A stretch of DNA of 64,000 bases. Origin: Tetragonia tetragonoides. Lineage: Eukaryota; Streptophyta; Magnoliopsida; Caryophyllales; Aizoaceae. Of this stretch, positions 22,701 through 41,700 are shown one piece after another (within the stretch, counting starts at the first letter, position 1; every line of letters begins with the position of its first letter). Below the pieces are notes generated by a model. The model searched no databases. It saw nothing but the letters and a program-made list of their open reading frames with translations, and had not been told where the DNA came from. The DNA is taken from positions 35,095,501-35,159,500 of the forward strand of contig CM076152.1 in the NCBI GenBank assembly GCA_038025085.1. Direction: 5' to 3'. The position numbers and the translations under genes are program-made.

Positions 22701-25386
22701 TCCTAAAAAGAACATACGTTCAGACTTTGACATACAGGTGAACATTTTACTAGCACCTTGCCGGTCTCTGTACGGAGAAACATCCTTAGTTTGTCTTCAT
22801 AAGTAAAGTTGAAAAAGTATCTCTTATCCTAAAAGACTCACACTTTCTGATGCTGAAATGTTTTTCATATTATCCATGCAAGACAAGACAAGTGATTCTG
22901 TTTCATACTTCTCTTGGAGTTTGCTTGTTTTATGTGCAGTTTGGGAACAAAGTTAAAGGGGCTTTTTACCTTTTGTTGGGTTGTGCATACTTCTCTTGGT
23001 CTGAGGCTAGATTTTCTTTCACTTTTATCTTTTATGCTTTCTAGAGCAATGGTGGTCAGCAGCTCGTTAGAAAGCAATTACAATGTTCAGTATGACTTTG
23101 ATTTGCTTAGTATGACTTCGATCATACTTTCAGCTCAGGTTTGTGGTTCTCATATTTGAATCTTTCTCCTGGTAAACTATTTCTCTTTAGCTAAAGCTGG
23201 GTTTTGTACTTGACTTTCAGACTTTCAGTATGCTTCTTACCTAAAAAATGTGAGATCTGAAATTTTTGTCTGGCGGACATGGATCATGCAATATGAATGG
23301 AAGTCAAAGAAATGCCATTAATACCTGAATGAGAGCAAATGGAAAATAGTATTGGTCCTTAATTGTGGGAAATACCTGCTAATATAGGTAGGCACCTTCT
23401 TAAAGAATTTAGCATATAGTTTAAAGGAAGAAAGAATTTCCTTGCCACAATCTAGTTGAAATGTGTGTGCGAGCTTTGAACTCCTCCTTGACATAACATT
23501 GATGACTTGATGGGCATACTTGCAGATATAAATAAAGTTTATTTTAGACAAGGAATGAGCATCTCTTTGGCAGCAATGTAGTGAGAATAGAGTAGGACTA
23601 GGGACCTAGCAGAGAATCGTATATGAAAGGAAAGCAGAAGGTGGGGAGGGATATGCATGTGGCACTTTGTATGCAGAGAAAATGGAACTGAAAATCAACT
23701 TCAGTGCGCGTTTTGCTTATCAATTTGCAGTATTGTACTTAAAAGTGGTTGAGAATTGGATTAATTAGACAAATGTTAGTTGAATCTTGAGTAGGTTATA
23801 TAGCTGGGGCCTGTTCAAATAGTGAAGTAGTAATGTAGTATATGATTGCTTGGCTTGGCCATAGTTTTACTCTGTACCTTTGGGTTTTGTGAAGGATAAC
23901 AGGCATCAGTTCCTTGTTAAAAGGCTCTTTTTTCCCTTTACATAAGAAAATAGGAAGGACAACACTTTAAAAGTTGATTAGAAAGAGTGAAGGAAAGAAA
24001 GGATTATCCACGTCCCCTGAAAGTTTGACTGATGATGTATGAGAGGTGATTTCGATTGTTGACTTACAGTTTGCAACTCTAACCCTGAGGGGTTAGCTCA
24101 GCTGGTAAGACTTATGAGATTTATTACTGAGGTTGTTAACTTCAGGACCCATGGGATTAGTCAAGCAAAGCTTGGATACCCATGCTATCTAAAAAAAAAA
24201 GTTTGTACACAACTCTAAATTACTTGAGTACACTGCTTCATACATATAATCCTATAAGTTGGTTCACCCAGAAGGTAGATATACTTTGGGTACTCTTCTG
24301 CTCTTCTTCAGTATGGAATCTGATGTTTGCTTTGAATATTACAAACTCAGGTTTCATCAGCTTCCTGAATTTGACCAAGGAAAAAGAAGTTGCCGCAGAC
24401 GCCTTGCTGGACACAACGAGCGCCGGAGGAAACCACCACCTGGATCTCTGTTGTCATCACGCCTTGGACGTCTTTCTTCCTCCCTTTTTGGTGGTAAGGC
24501 ATTTTAACTTGGGCTCTTTTTCGAATATCAATATAAATAAACTTGTAAAGATGCTTATTTGCTCAGGAAGTTTCCTTCTGTTATTGCAGATAGCACCAGC
24601 AGAAATGGTGGATTTTTATTGGATTTTTCTTCGTATTCCAAGAATTCTGGAAAGGAGCCATGGCCAGGCATTAAGGCCCCTGAAGGAATAGCTGGAAGTC
24701 AGTCCACATCCACAGGAAAATACCTTCACGGTATGTGGCCAGGTGTGCAGTCCTGTAATCTGTAAACCAAACTCTATTATACATCAATGGCATTGCTTCT
24801 TGAAACATAATTATCCTCCTTCCTCACGTTTCTGCGTAGCATTATCTTGTACGTTGGGTAGTTCCAAATTTCCTTATCTCTTCTGTGGCATGCTTCAAAT
24901 ACAGGCAACCCTGAGAATCCTCCTTCCGAGATGTTTCTGCAAGGTTCAGCTGGTGGGTCCAGCTTTTCCATGCCTTCGGGAGATTGTCTCACAGGGATGT
25001 CTTCTGACTCGAGTTGTGCTCTCTCTCTTCTGTCAAATCAAACTTGGGACTCTAGAAACCGAACATCAGGCATCGATCTGGGTAACTTGATGATCGGTGA
25101 TGGAGCATCAATATCTCAATGTACCGCGGCTCATAGTGTCACGGTGGCTCACTTACCAAGCACCAGCTCATCATGGGGTTTCAAGGGCAATGAAGCCAAC
25201 ATGGGTTTGCAGGATGTGCCACCCGACCATCTGGGTCTTGGACAAATCTCTCAGCCTCACAGTGGTCAATTTCACAGTGATCTTTTGATAGATCAGGTCC
25301 ACAATAGTGGGCGGCAATACATGGAAGTTGATCACTCTAGGGCTTACAACTCAGCAGCCAGCGGTCATGCGGACTGGTCACTTTGA
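19736..25386 (+). CDS. SPL9: SQUAMOSA promoter-binding-like transcription factor, SPL9/SPL15 clade
   Basis: Four exons (19736-20100, 24351-24493, 24590-24730, 24905-25386) join in phase to 376 residues, about the length of Arabidopsis SPL9. The N-terminus has the clade motif [12 protein letters not shown]. The SBP domain spans about 76-150 with zinc ligands C76, C81, C98, H101 and C117, C120, H124, C136, followed by the bipartite KRSCRRR nuclear signal; the long 4.25 kb intron falls at the clade-typical position inside the domain. The C-terminus [13 protein letters not shown]...WSL matches SPL9/15 ends. A miR156 site lies in the last exon. The factor binds GTAC-core promoters and controls phase change, leaf initiation rate and branching. 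SPL9 versus SPL15 orthology was not resolved. Confidence 0.93.
20101..24350 (+). other. Large first intron of SPL9
   Basis: 4.25 kb, T-rich, beginning GTATTTTATT and ending AAACTCAG. It holds a SINE near its 3' end (24083-24200). I see no nested gene; plus-strand frames in it lack motifs. Confidence 0.85.
24083..24200 (+). mobile_element. SINE in SPL9 intron 1
   Basis: Starts CCCTGAGGGGTTAGCTCAG, whose TTAGCTCAGCTGGTAAG is a tRNA-like A box. A degenerate B-box region AGGTTGTTAACTTCAGG follows, then an A-tail at 24190-24200. It is flanked by GTTTGCAACTCTAA (24069-24082) and GTTTGTACACAACTCTAA (24201-24218), a target duplication with a 4-nt difference. Not a functional tRNA gene: no anticodon arm and no acceptor pairing. 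Confidence 0.75.
25016..25035 (+). promoter_or_regulatory. miR156 target site in SPL9 mRNA
   Basis: GTGCTCTCTCTCTTCTGTCA is complementary to miR156 with the single central mismatch typical of plant SPL genes. It lies in frame in the last exon and encodes part of CALSLLSN. It should place this gene under age-dependent repression by miR156. Confidence 0.96.
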
Positions 25387-26849
25387 CCGCATTCTGTTGC
25401 GTCTGTTGCGTTCTTGTTCCAAGCTAAAGAGTATGTTGCTGGTGATCTTGTTATTTGGGCACAGTGATGATTGCCCTTTATATCCCTTGGACTTCTAAAC
25501 TTGTTCTTTGCTGGCTTTGTAGCAGTGATTCTGTCTTCTAACTGTCCCTGCCTATTTCCTGCACTAATAAGTTAGTTAGCGGGACTAAACTGATGATTTG
25601 TCCTGCATCATGTTCTCCGTTTCCTAAACCAGTATGTATTGTATTATTATGGATTAATAATCTCCCTGCCTCCTTCCCCCCACCCTTTTTTATGTTTTAT
25701 CTAGAGTACTATGGTGGTTTATTGTTTTATCTTGACAGCAGTGGGGAGCAGCAGAGAGGAAAATTTGTTGCTCTTACAACGTAATCTTTACCAGTTAGGT
25801 GGGGTTTGGTCATTTGGACCTCCTTCTCATCTGCTCTTGTTTTTCCTTCTTCTCCAGGGAGTAGCTCCATCAGCTGTGGTCTGTGGTTCATCCTCATCCT
25901 GATGTAACTATCGTCAGTGTTTTAGTTACATCCCTAGCCTCACCGATCATGATCAATAATACAAACACCTGGGTTGGAGTACCCATATCAAATACTCCAC
26001 ATTCGGATACGGCTCACGGGTATTACAAATACACTCCAAGTTAGGCTAAGAACATGAACCACTTTTTCGAAACCAGAAAACATGGACAAAGCCACAAGTC
26101 TATTGTTATAGAACGAAACAATGCATAGCATATATTAGTTGGTGAGGATCTCTAATAATGATATCCCTATCTTGTTGACAAAAACTGAAAAACTATAAGC
26201 ACAACAGTACAATCTTCTAATTGCACAATTTGAGACTCAAAATATTTTACTAGATGTGCATTCTCTTCCAATCAAAAAAATAAAAAAAGATGTACATTCT
26301 CTACCACAGAATGACCTGTAATAATGGGCCAGGTATATTCATTGATATCGGTACAATTCTACAGAGGTTCTTCAAATATGTAGTTACACCACAGGTAATG
26401 CAAAACGAAGTTGCAGCGAGAGGCTAGCATGTTCCAACACCAGAAGCATAGTCAAGCAAATGAACATAAAATGTCCTCTGGCCCAGGCCCCAGCTCTCCT
26501 ACGTACTTGACTTCACCAGTGAGATGCACATGCACCGTATATCCCAAACCAATAAAGTCTTCCAGTCCAGTAAGCTGCATCTTCAGTTACATGGTAGCCC
26601 TTGAAGAGATAGCAATCGAATGAAGTGGTCTTTGAATGAACTCCACAAGAAAGCAACGCTAGAAGGATTGAGAGAGTTACCCCAATCGAAAGAGTGTCAG
26701 TTATGCGCGATCTTCTATAGAACTCTCTTCAAGTATCAGGGATCAAAAAATCAATGAAAGGAAGTGATGTTAACTTTCACGAGGGATAAATAATCATTTT
26801 GTGCTCATAGCCACAGCAATTTCAGGAAATCCAGAGCCAAGACATAGCC
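25387..26849. other. Convergent 3' regions of SPL9 and GPATCH11
   Basis: Contains the 3' untranslated sequence of SPL9 (possible AATAAT signal near 25955) and of the facing GPATCH11 gene. Short open frames here have no motifs. Confidence 0.6.
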
Positions 26850-29800
26850 TCAGTGATCGTCTTCGTTTATTCCTGGGCAATTAGAGAGAAGAGCTTCCAT
26901 AGATTCATACTGAAACAGAGGTACAAGTTAGTTTAATACATCCTTGCAACTTAACATAGAATACAGCAAAAGTGGATGGACTTATTCAAGCAACAAAAAT
27001 GCTTCACAACCAGTTAGACACACCTGGCATCCACAGAAGAGGCAATAACGATGTTCATCTCTAAGCTTCACCAATATCTCCAGCAAATCCTGTATCCAAT
27101 GAGCCAGAAATCATAACCAGTTGGTTTCATATTCTAAAGCATGCACAAATACACCACCCCAATGGAAGACCATACATGACAATTGGCTTTTAGAGAGAAT
27201 ATCAGCCAGTCAACCTTTTGAGCTTGAGCAGACTTCATTTTAGCTAACTAGTTGGCCCTTGTAAGTTGTATTCTCAGCCAAGGCTCAACTGAACACCTAA
27301 AGGAACACACGAGCATTGTACACACTATTCATTCAGTTGAAATTAACAACTCCAAAGAATCCCTATAAGCCAAATGTCATGCATTGATGTATTCATCCAA
27401 ATTCTATTCCTATTGCCATAACTTCTCTACGGATGAGGATAGGCCACGCCATGGCCTGTAGCAGTCAAGAAAAAAAAGAAGAGAGGGGAAATAGTGTATA
27501 TCACACGAAAAATAAGTAAACCAGATAGGAGTTGTATGCTTGGTATATAATACTTGTATGATTGTACTACCTACATGCTGAAATCAATGTATATAGTAAA
27601 AACAAAACAAAAAAAATCCACCCCACTTCTCTCCCATCCTCTAACCAGGACCATGTCAAGTCTGATTCATATGGCTGGTACATAGGAACCCACAGCAACA
27701 AACTTAAACACACTGGCAACAGATGTGCTTGCAAATTTGTACATTTTCCCAGGTTAAAAGTTTCAAACATTCATTTTTAGGGTCTCTAACAAATAAGGAG
27801 GTTACACCACTAGTCAGGAAGAGAGAGAACTAGTGGGGGAAGGGATGGGGAGGCTGAAGGAGGTTACACCACGGTCGCCGACCAACGATGAACCTAGAAG
27901 TGGTGGCCTGGGCACAAGCTGCTATGAAGTCTGGAAGCATGGCATCACATAGCAGCAGCTACACGCCTACACCATGAAAAGGCTGTTGCACAGCGGTTTT
28001 TGAAGGAATTTCCTTACTGCGACTACAAAATCAAACTGTGCGGCTACTTAACCTTACTCAATTTCTGCAGAATTAGCTTCCACGATATGGAAACTCAAAT
28101 GCTATTGGAGGGTAGAAGTGCTGTTGAATTGATAAGAGCAAGGAATTGGGGAGGGAGGGATTGGAGGAGGAGCAGCGAACCAGCAGATGGTAGGTGGTGA
28201 GGAATAGGAGAACAGGGCAGGATGACAGTTACTAGTCATGATAATCACTAATCAGCCCCTCACAGATCAAACTAGAGAAAGCTTATTGATCACAACTCCC
28301 AAGGGGCTGGGGCTTGCCCAGCGTCAGAGCAGCAGGGATCTGAATCCTAGTGCTACTCAAACTAACTTCATTTCAGAAGGTCCTAGATCTTGAGGTACTC
28401 CAAGGTTTAGCCTGCCTAAGTCATAGCCCATATCTTCTACAGCCAAAGCTTATAGCTTGTGAATCCGAGACTACTGGGATCTGTCCGGCAAAGCTTATAG
28501 GTCACAACAGCGTAGAGCCTGAGATTTTATCATATCCATTACTACCATAGGTTGAGTCCAGATATATGGCATACATGATACATGCACACACTATTCATTC
28601 TGTTAGCATAATCTTCAAAAATTTCCTCATACAGGTTCCTTCATCTGGACAATGTTCTTAGCCACATTACAGTTCCTTTCATCCTACATCATGCAAATAT
28701 GAGATATTCTCCTGTTTTACAATTCATAGTGCTGGAACCAGCCTTATACCTAGAAGACATTTCCTCTCAAATATGGGTCATGGAAGATATTCTCGAGTCA
28801 CGGGTGGATATTACACTTAATTTTCACAGCTTCATGCACCAAAATGATGCATAATTCAAGATAAAGATGCCACTAAGTTCCCTGAACTCAGATTACATGC
28901 AATCCCGGTGTTGTTGTCACCTATTTGAGAATTGAGATAGGACAAGCCAAAGTTGACGTCTGAGGCCTTGAAACAATTAAATTCAACAATTTATTCACCA
29001 ACTAACAGCAAACAATTTGGAAAATAACCTAATCAGCTTATTACAAATGTTTAACAATATGCTGGTTCAAAACAGCTTTTTTCTGTTTAGTTCGTCAACC
29101 ATTCCTTTCAATGCTAGATCATTAACTTTGCCGCACTGGAATCTTACCATTGAATCCAGGACACAAAAGTACCATAAACTAAAGTTGCATCCTGGCTAAT
29201 AGTTCCCAGGATGGGGGAGGACTGGCGGAAGGTTACTATCGCTTACAGGATTAAAAAAAACTAGACAGACACAGCACACACCCCTCCAGGGCCCTCAACC
29301 AAAGAAAAGAAACCCCATCTACTACCACTGAAGACTGGAATCAGATAAATGATACAGATACCAAAAGGTTCAGATAGTTAGGGACTTAGGGTTTTGACAT
29401 CTGAAGTAAGCGTTAAAATATGGTCAAATTATTTCACCTGACAACGGATATGTACATCCAAAAGCAGCCATGTTTACCGACAACGAATTTACCAGCAAAA
29501 AGACAACAAAATATAAGAAATAGAAACCAGTTATGCCAAGTGATTGCAGCATTTCTATTTAGTAACTATCATACCATTCCAGTACGTTACCCTAGTTCCT
29601 ATCACAAGGCTTACTTGTAGGGTGAAATTTGGGGGGGGGGGGGTTGGAACCAAACACTTTTATTTTAGTGTTAGCAACAAATAAACAAGAGGATACTTGC
29701 AAGTTGCAACTGCTTGCCAGAAGGTAGTGGCTAGTGGCTAGTGGCTAGCGGCTAGTACCAGGAGAGGGTAGAGGCCTACAGGATGTTAAGACTCAAAATT

Positions 29801-31118
29801 TAGGTTCACAGGTTGGCAGTTCTAGCTCTTCTTATGATCTAGCTTCTTATATTAAGCTCTCCTATCTCCTATAAAATTCGTTTCCAAAAATCCCCACATG
29901 CATACACCACTGTCTTAGCTCTCCTAAATGTTTATCATTAAATAGTGCTGTGGAATTCCCTGCAGCCTGAACTCCACAAGCTGAAAAACATATTTCTGCA
30001 ACCCACAACTATTTTGTGTAAGGACCACACACCTATATCTTAAAATCCAAAATATATGTTGCAATTAAAATGATCTAATCCAACTTTACGCTGCCATTCT
30101 GAATATAACATGAGAACACATCATGAAATTACTGAGGGTAAACACTAAATTCAAACACATATAAGTAATATAACATGAACTGGGCACCATTCAACAAGCT
30201 TCACTCATAAAGTAGACTTTTAACAGTTCATATGATATTTGACCCACATTAAAACACAACACAAAATGTCATAAATTTCATGATTCTACTTCAAACTTTC
30301 CTGAAAGTTCAAATGCATAACTTTCTATACATACCTCTTCGGTAATTATCTCTTCCTCCTCCTCACTCTCTCCCTCCTCATCCTCATCTTTCTCAACCTC
30401 AACCGGCGGCTCCCTATTCTCCAACTGATCAACCACCGCCTTCCCCTTATTATAATTAATCACAACCCTCTTACTCTTCCACTGCAATTTCTGCCTAAAC
30501 CCAAACTCCTCCATCAACTCCTCCTCATTCCTATTTTCCCTCTCCACCATCTCTTTCTCCCTCCTCGCCCGCTCCTTCGCCGGGTCCTCCCTTCCAATCC
30601 CAGCCCGCGACCGCCTTATCTGCACCCCAATGGGCTCAACCCGGCCCAAAGAACCCTCCTTCCCTAAAGCTGAGCCCGGGGTGTAGCCCATTTGTTTAAG
30701 CAATTTGAACCCTATGTTTGATTGGGGTATTGCTGATTCTAAGTTTACTAGGGTTTGCTCATCTTCTTCTAGCTGTTTACGCTCCTTTTCTATCCTTTTC
30801 TGTTCTTGCCAATTTTGAAACTTTGGTTTCTTTTTCGAGGGTTCTGATGAATTGAGGGTTTTTCCTGTGATGGGTATCTGCGAACATTCAATTTTTCATT
30901 ATGAATTATGAACAATTTTATCAATAAGTAGCAACAATATCAATCCGCACTTCAGTATGAACTAAGAGAGAGAGAGAAAGAGAATTAACCTTTTTGGGTT
31001 TGGTGGGTTGAGAGGATTCAGTGGGGAGGAACTTAGAGAGGTCGCCCATGTAATCTTCATCTTGATCGTTTTCTGCTGTAGCAAGTTCTTTGTCGTGGGT
31101 TGCTCTTGTTTCCGCCAT
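26850..31118 (-). CDS. GPATCH11: G-patch domain protein 11 homologue (CCDC75-like)
   Basis: Four exons (30990-31118, 30335-30877, 27024-27089, 26850-26909) join in phase 0 throughout to 265 residues. The G-patch lies at about 97-138 (GFKLLKQMGY, then GSALGKEG, then the basic IRRSRAGIG). A charged, probably helical segment and an E-rich acidic stretch (EEGESEEEEE) follow. The last two short exons encode DLLEILVKLRDEHRYCLFCG and YESMEALLSNCPG, the cysteine-containing C-terminal domain (DUF4187) of this family. G-patch proteins stimulate DEAH helicases; the human homologue is linked to the spliceosome and kinetochore. The second intron (27090-30334) is 3.2 kb. Nuclear, likely splicing-related; the exact helicase partner is not known from sequence. 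Confidence 0.92.
27090..30334 (-). other. Large intron of GPATCH11
   Basis: 3.2 kb between a GTATGT donor and a TACAG acceptor. It includes a G run at about 29631-29642 and a short TAGTGGC tandem near 29727-29752. No nested gene is supported. Confidence 0.8.
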
Positions 31119-32473
31119 TGATGCAAAGTGCAGACCTTGAGAGTTCAATGTTTCGATTTCTTTTTGACTGTTTGAAATGCCTTCATTTGGGAGTTGGGAC
31201 TTTGGACCGTGAAAAATCAAAAGTAAAATAACGATATTAGGGATTATTTTTTTCTTTTCTTTTCTGAAGAGCTAAGAAAGATCAGAAAAGATTTCTGAAC
31301 AACTGCACAAATAATCTCAATAATCAAATTAAGATGGATTGACTAAAAAGATAAAAGAATGAATCGAAGTTTCCATCCAGTGTACATATGAGTACATGAC
31401 ACATAGATTCACATAGCTCTAACAAAGTTTGGTGAAGATAATAACGATTAATAGTCATTGATATACGGAAATTTTATTTAAATTTAACTACTTCATAATT
31501 AACCATTATCTCGTAATCACAATATATAATTAGTGAGAAGTACCTTTATACTCAAGCTCTATAATTCAATATAGGAAACCTGCCTAGGATCTTATACTCA
31601 AACAAAATTCGAACTCGATTCTGTGGAGTAATGGAGAGTGCATCTAAAAAGCACCAAGTTTTCTACATGAATTAACTTTAATGAAGGGTAAATCTGAACA
31701 ATCATCAAATAATAGAAAAGGTTAATTTAATACTTACATCGTGCCAAAATGTAAAATTTGTATGTGCGAACAAGTTGCGAGGAGTTAGAAGGTGCAAAAA
31801 TAATACTCCAATCTACTAGAATTCTTACCTGGTGAATCATACAATATAGTTGATTTTTATTTAGTATTTTTTTTTATAGGTACACAATTTTGTGAAGTTA
31901 TCTAGTATTGCACCCCTTTTCTTTTTATATAAAAGGGAAACTTTACATTAATTATAAATCATAGGGAATTGATATCTACATATAACAAACTTTCTCCATC
32001 CACGTAGTTATTAAATAATACTATAATTAAATTAGTATCCCTTGCATTTCTGTGTGGGGATTTCTCACTCACTATACATAGGAGTCCTTAGAATCCTCCT
32101 TTCCTATTTTATCCATTATGAAAGTAACAATAAGATTTACCCTCTCCAAAGAAGAAAATAAAATAAAATTACATCTAATAATAATATTTGCACACGTAAA
32201 ACACAAGATCGAATGTTAACAAACTCGGATCAAGATCCATAATAGTATCAAATACTAACATCAACCTCCAAGACTATCAATTTAACTTCATTATATTTGT
32301 TGCTAATCCATCAACTAATTCTACCTATCAATTACTATTACATGAATGCATGGACTATAACCCATATCCAATTTCCTTTTGAGCGCGAAATGACCATCAA
32401 CACTCCAGCATGACCTGGCGCCTCGATAACGGCCCAGCTCCAAAACGGTTACAGCTGCTTTGCAAAATTAGAT

Positions 32474-32531
<58 letters not shown>

Positions 32532-32591
32532 AACAAACTCCCATCCCAATACTCTCACTCTCATTTTCTTACAGCACCAGACTACCAGAGC

Positions 32592-32649
<58 letters not shown>

Positions 32650-32916
32650 AATCCACAGAAATCAACAATTTGATAGGTACATTCGAACAATCTAAAACCC
32701 TAAATCTCCATTACTGAACTCTCATTTCAGGTTTTTTGCCATTACTTTTCCCTGCTTTTCTCTCCTTCATCTTCTTTTTCTTCTTCTTGTTCGTCAGACA
32801 TAGAACGTATTGAATTGAGTTATTTGTAAATTAGTTGATATTTTGGCTTCGCAATTGCAATTTTTGATTGAATTGTAGCTAGGCTCTGTTTCTTTGGTGG
32901 CAAGAAATACCTGAAA
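31119..32916. promoter_or_regulatory. Divergent promoter region of GPATCH11 and SRF2
   Basis: About 1.8 kb between two head-to-head genes. The SRF2 side carries two long CT microsatellites (about 32476-32522 and 32596-32646) that are likely in or near its leader. A leader intron from about GTACATTCG (32676) to TTGTAG before 32880 is plausible. Confidence 0.6.
32476..32646. repeat. Two (CT)n microsatellites upstream of SRF2
   Basis: Two CT tracts of about 47 and 50 bp, separated by about 75 bp. (CT)n/(GA)n tracts in plant leaders can bind BBR/BPC GAGA-type factors; that role here is inference. Confidence 0.9.
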
Positions 32917-37909
<4,993 letters not shown>

Positions 37910-38730
37910 ACTCACGCCAAGATACAGAAGTCAGAGACAGGAACACATTGCTGAAGCAACTCTCTCTTTCTGCATAGAAAGGGGAGCATAACTTCTGGAG
38001 TTTTCCTGTACATATCAGTACATATAGGAATTTCAGAATCATGCGAATCAAATGTAAAATAGTGTTGTTAAGGTTCGCTACAACTCTAGAGGGTTCTTTG
38101 CTGTTAGATCTAACCTTTTTCCTTTTCTTTGGACTAGCTTGCTATTGAACTTCCACTGATGTACATTCAGCTACACTGTTTTGTAGCTCCACAGCCTGCT
38201 AGTTTTCCCTGTTTGCAGGCTATGTATGAAAGAGATTGGGATGAAAGTATAGTTGCTTGAACCTTACTTGTTAGCTTTAATCAGAACCAAAAACTATGGC
38301 TGTGCCACTTCTTTTAGCTTGCTAGCCTTCTCTTTCTTAGGAGATGGTGAACATCTTTCATCATATTCAGTTCAGTGTGAAAATGAAAAGGTTGCAACAT
38401 TAAATTGGATAAATACCAAATGAACCTGGGTCATTTTTATGCTCAGTTTCAGCATTTTTGGTGTCAAATTACTTAATTTTTTTTTCCACTGTGTTAAGCA
38501 GGTGAAATGTAATTCAGACGGAATTTTAGAATTCACTCCAGAGAAATTAAGTGTGATTTGGGAAAAGTAAATTTCAAAATTGCGGGATACAACATCAGGG
38601 ATTTTATTATCCGCCACCAATCTCCATTAGAAGTACATTCAACTATTCAAGTACAAGGATGCTAAGGATGTACATTCGAGCACATGGTACCTACCTAATA
38701 CTGAGGAAAGTGGAAAAAAACCCGAACCAA
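37910..38730. other. Convergent 3' regions of SRF2 and C53
   Basis: About 820 bp of A/T-rich 3' flanking DNA between two facing genes. No further gene seen. Confidence 0.7.
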
Positions 38731-41700
38731 TTACACATTAACACCACTACTCAATAAGGTGTTAATTTCTCCTATGATATTAACAGGTCTTCCATTGAAC
38801 ATGGCTGAGAGAGTAGTTTCACATAGCTTCTTCAGATCCCTTGTTTTGGCCAATGCCGCTTCCTGCAATAACACAGCATTTTCTCACTTTTCTGCCTAGC
38901 AAAATTTCAAGCACTCTGTATAATGCATAGTAGAAGCAACTAGAAAATTGCAACCTGAGTTACATGATCCATAAAAATGCAGCAAGATCGACCTTGAAAA
39001 CCAGGAGAGGAGCCAGGAGAAGGGACAGGAACAGTAAGGAGTGGGACTAAAATTTGCTCCAAACGCACTCAATGTAAAACCTAATTCAAAGTCAGACAGG
39101 ACTTAGAATCCCATCAACTGCCTCCCTCCCTCAAGTAATTATCAGAAAGGGAAAGCATAGTCCCTGTCGTTCGCTATTAGGCAATTAGCCTGTGTTCTGA
39201 TCTGCTCTCTCGACAACTTAAAGGGTGAATATGTCATATCTTCCTCCAGAGTCCAGACATTCTATTGTGGTGGCACCGCACTCTTAGCAACGGCATGTGA
39301 CTGGAATGTTTTTGTTCCTTTTTAGCGTCTTATTTGTCTTTTGATTTCTCCTTATTATGCCCCCAACTTCCAGCAAGTTAAACTTCTTAATAAGGATAGG
39401 ACAAAAGGTATAGAAAATAGGTAATTTGACATTTTGTATCAGGAAAAAGATGACTAAGTGAAAAATATTTCTGACACTGTATTGTTTTTATGGTAGGAGG
39501 ATGATTACTTATTGTCTTCTCGGGATAGTAATGCATTACTATTGATTGATTTAACACCTCACCGACAATGAACTCCATACATCATCTCACCAACTATCTT
39601 CCACTTATCAAAACACTGTATTATTAGATGGACAGTTTCATTACCTAACACCCATCGCTTATATGATGTAGATTATCACCCACCAACAACATGAATTTTC
39701 ATTCTAACTAATGAGAGAAGGCAGGAACAAAAAGTTAGAGCAGACAGTACTCACTTGTTTAGGCCAAGATGAAACCATCGAATTCTGTAGCTCCATACGT
39801 TTTGCAGACAAGTCTTTCAATCCATCTTTCAGTTTTACTTCATGGAGCTTCTTCTCCTCCAGGGTACGCACCAGTCTGTCCAAGAACCTGATCGTAAATG
39901 AAAATAAAAAGTTAAGACCTCCAGCACTACAGATCTCTTTGATGCTCCGTCGGAAAAAATTCTCCACAATAATCTGAAGAAATCGGCACAGCAAAAGATA
40001 CTAGGTTACAACATAAGTGGCAGGCCAAGTAAGCTGCTCTGACCACAAGATACGACCCATACGAATAATAAAAATATAAGGGCATATATCCCCCTCTTGA
40101 GAGAGATTAAGTAGCATGTGAAAATAAACATGGTAAACAACAGCTAACGTGTACAATCACCTTCTTGAATTAAGGATCATCATCAGGTCCTTTGTTTTCT
40201 TGTTCGTTAGCAAGGATATGGCCAATGAAACATCAGATAGCATTTTCTGAATGGTATCTGAAGAATACTGCTGCAACACAAACGGAGCAACTGCCTGGAC
40301 CTGATGTTGCAATGACAAAGTCTCTTCGTTTGTCAGCTCCATCACCCGCTGATTTAAAAATGCCTTGATCTGAAGAAAACATGAAGATCAAACATCAAGA
40401 AAAACCTTTGATCCAATGCCATTTCAGTCCATCTCCATTGTTTCTGCAAATATAAACATTGCTAACTAACAGAGAATGATCATTGCAACACATACCTCAA
40501 AGAGATCATCAAGAATTTTATTCCTGTATTCTGTCTCCAACAGAGGACTTCTGTCTCCAGTGACTTCTTGAGCCCCCACTGAAGAGTTTGAAGCATATGC
40601 TTGAGCTTCCACTGCAGTATGTGAGCCAGAATTTTCCATCACATCCAGCTGAGGGTGCTCAACACTAACATCCCATGATATTTCTGAAACCCCTACATCA
40701 GCCAACCCTTCACTATTCAGTGCAGCCTGACCAAACTTCTCACTGTCATTTGTAGAAGTTTCTTGTAAGAGATCGCTGGCATTTATAATTTCATAAGGAC
40801 CCAACCCAGCAGCAGCATCCTCTGTTTCTTCAACAGTACCTATATCCCAGTCAATCTGAGAGCTGTCCAAGGTAATATCCCAATCTATAGCATCTGTTTC
40901 ACTACTCAAGGTCCCACCCATATCAGCTTGTTCACTGAGGTTGGATGCCACCTTTGTAGAATCAAAGAATTCAGACCCCGCTGAAACACTTAGCGAAGGT
41001 GGGTTTTCAATGATGTTCCTTAGATTTGGTACCACACTGCTAGATGTCCGCTGAGTATATAGAAAGAACTGTCTTAGTAATGATATCATTATTAAAGAAC
41101 ATGTTTCTCATATCAAGAAGCACGTGGAGCATCTCTAGTTACTAGCTGACAACAATAGCAATCAAATTCAAAAGGATCTGTCTTACATCCTTATCAGTAT
41201 GAAGATCCTTGACGAAAGTTGAATAGTACTCAACAGCTTGAACAACAGAATCACTACTTATAACTTCCATAATCCTGCTGAATGTGCTTGGAAGAGATTT
41301 TGCTGCACTCTCTAAGAGTTCCAGTCTTACATTGTTTCCCTGAAAGTAAATAATAACAAACAGAAAGTAAATACTCCTATAATATATATATAATAAAATA
41401 AAATAAAAAACTTCAAAGACACTTGGTTTAGTAACAAAAAGAAGGAAAAAAACAGAAAAAAGAACCTGTAATCCTAGCTCTTGACAAGCTTCTGCATACT
41501 TTGCTGCAGATAGAGCTGCACTTCTTTTAGTATCAGCTTCCTTGCGATCAAGCTCTGCAAGCTGTTGTTGTACCTTCTGGACCTGCTTCTTTTGGTAAGG
41601 GCTTCAAATTGAACAAAGTTATTGTCAATCATTTTGAAGAGCAATGATTATCAAAAGAACTGCTGATTTATCAACAAATATCAACTTACATCTCATAATT

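Noticed and set aside
24088..24165. tRNA-like sequence TTAGCTCAGCTGGTAAG
   Set aside because: Only the A box is convincing; there is no acceptor-stem pairing and it ends in an A-tail with a target duplication, so it is a SINE.
24182..24691. 169-codon plus-strand frame overlapping SPL9 exons 2 and 3
   Set aside because: It is out of phase with the conserved SBP domain and runs through intron sequence; a shadow frame.
32397..32690. Frames on both strands made of Ser-Leu or Arg-Glu runs
   Set aside because: Translations of CT/GA microsatellites in the SRF2 leader.
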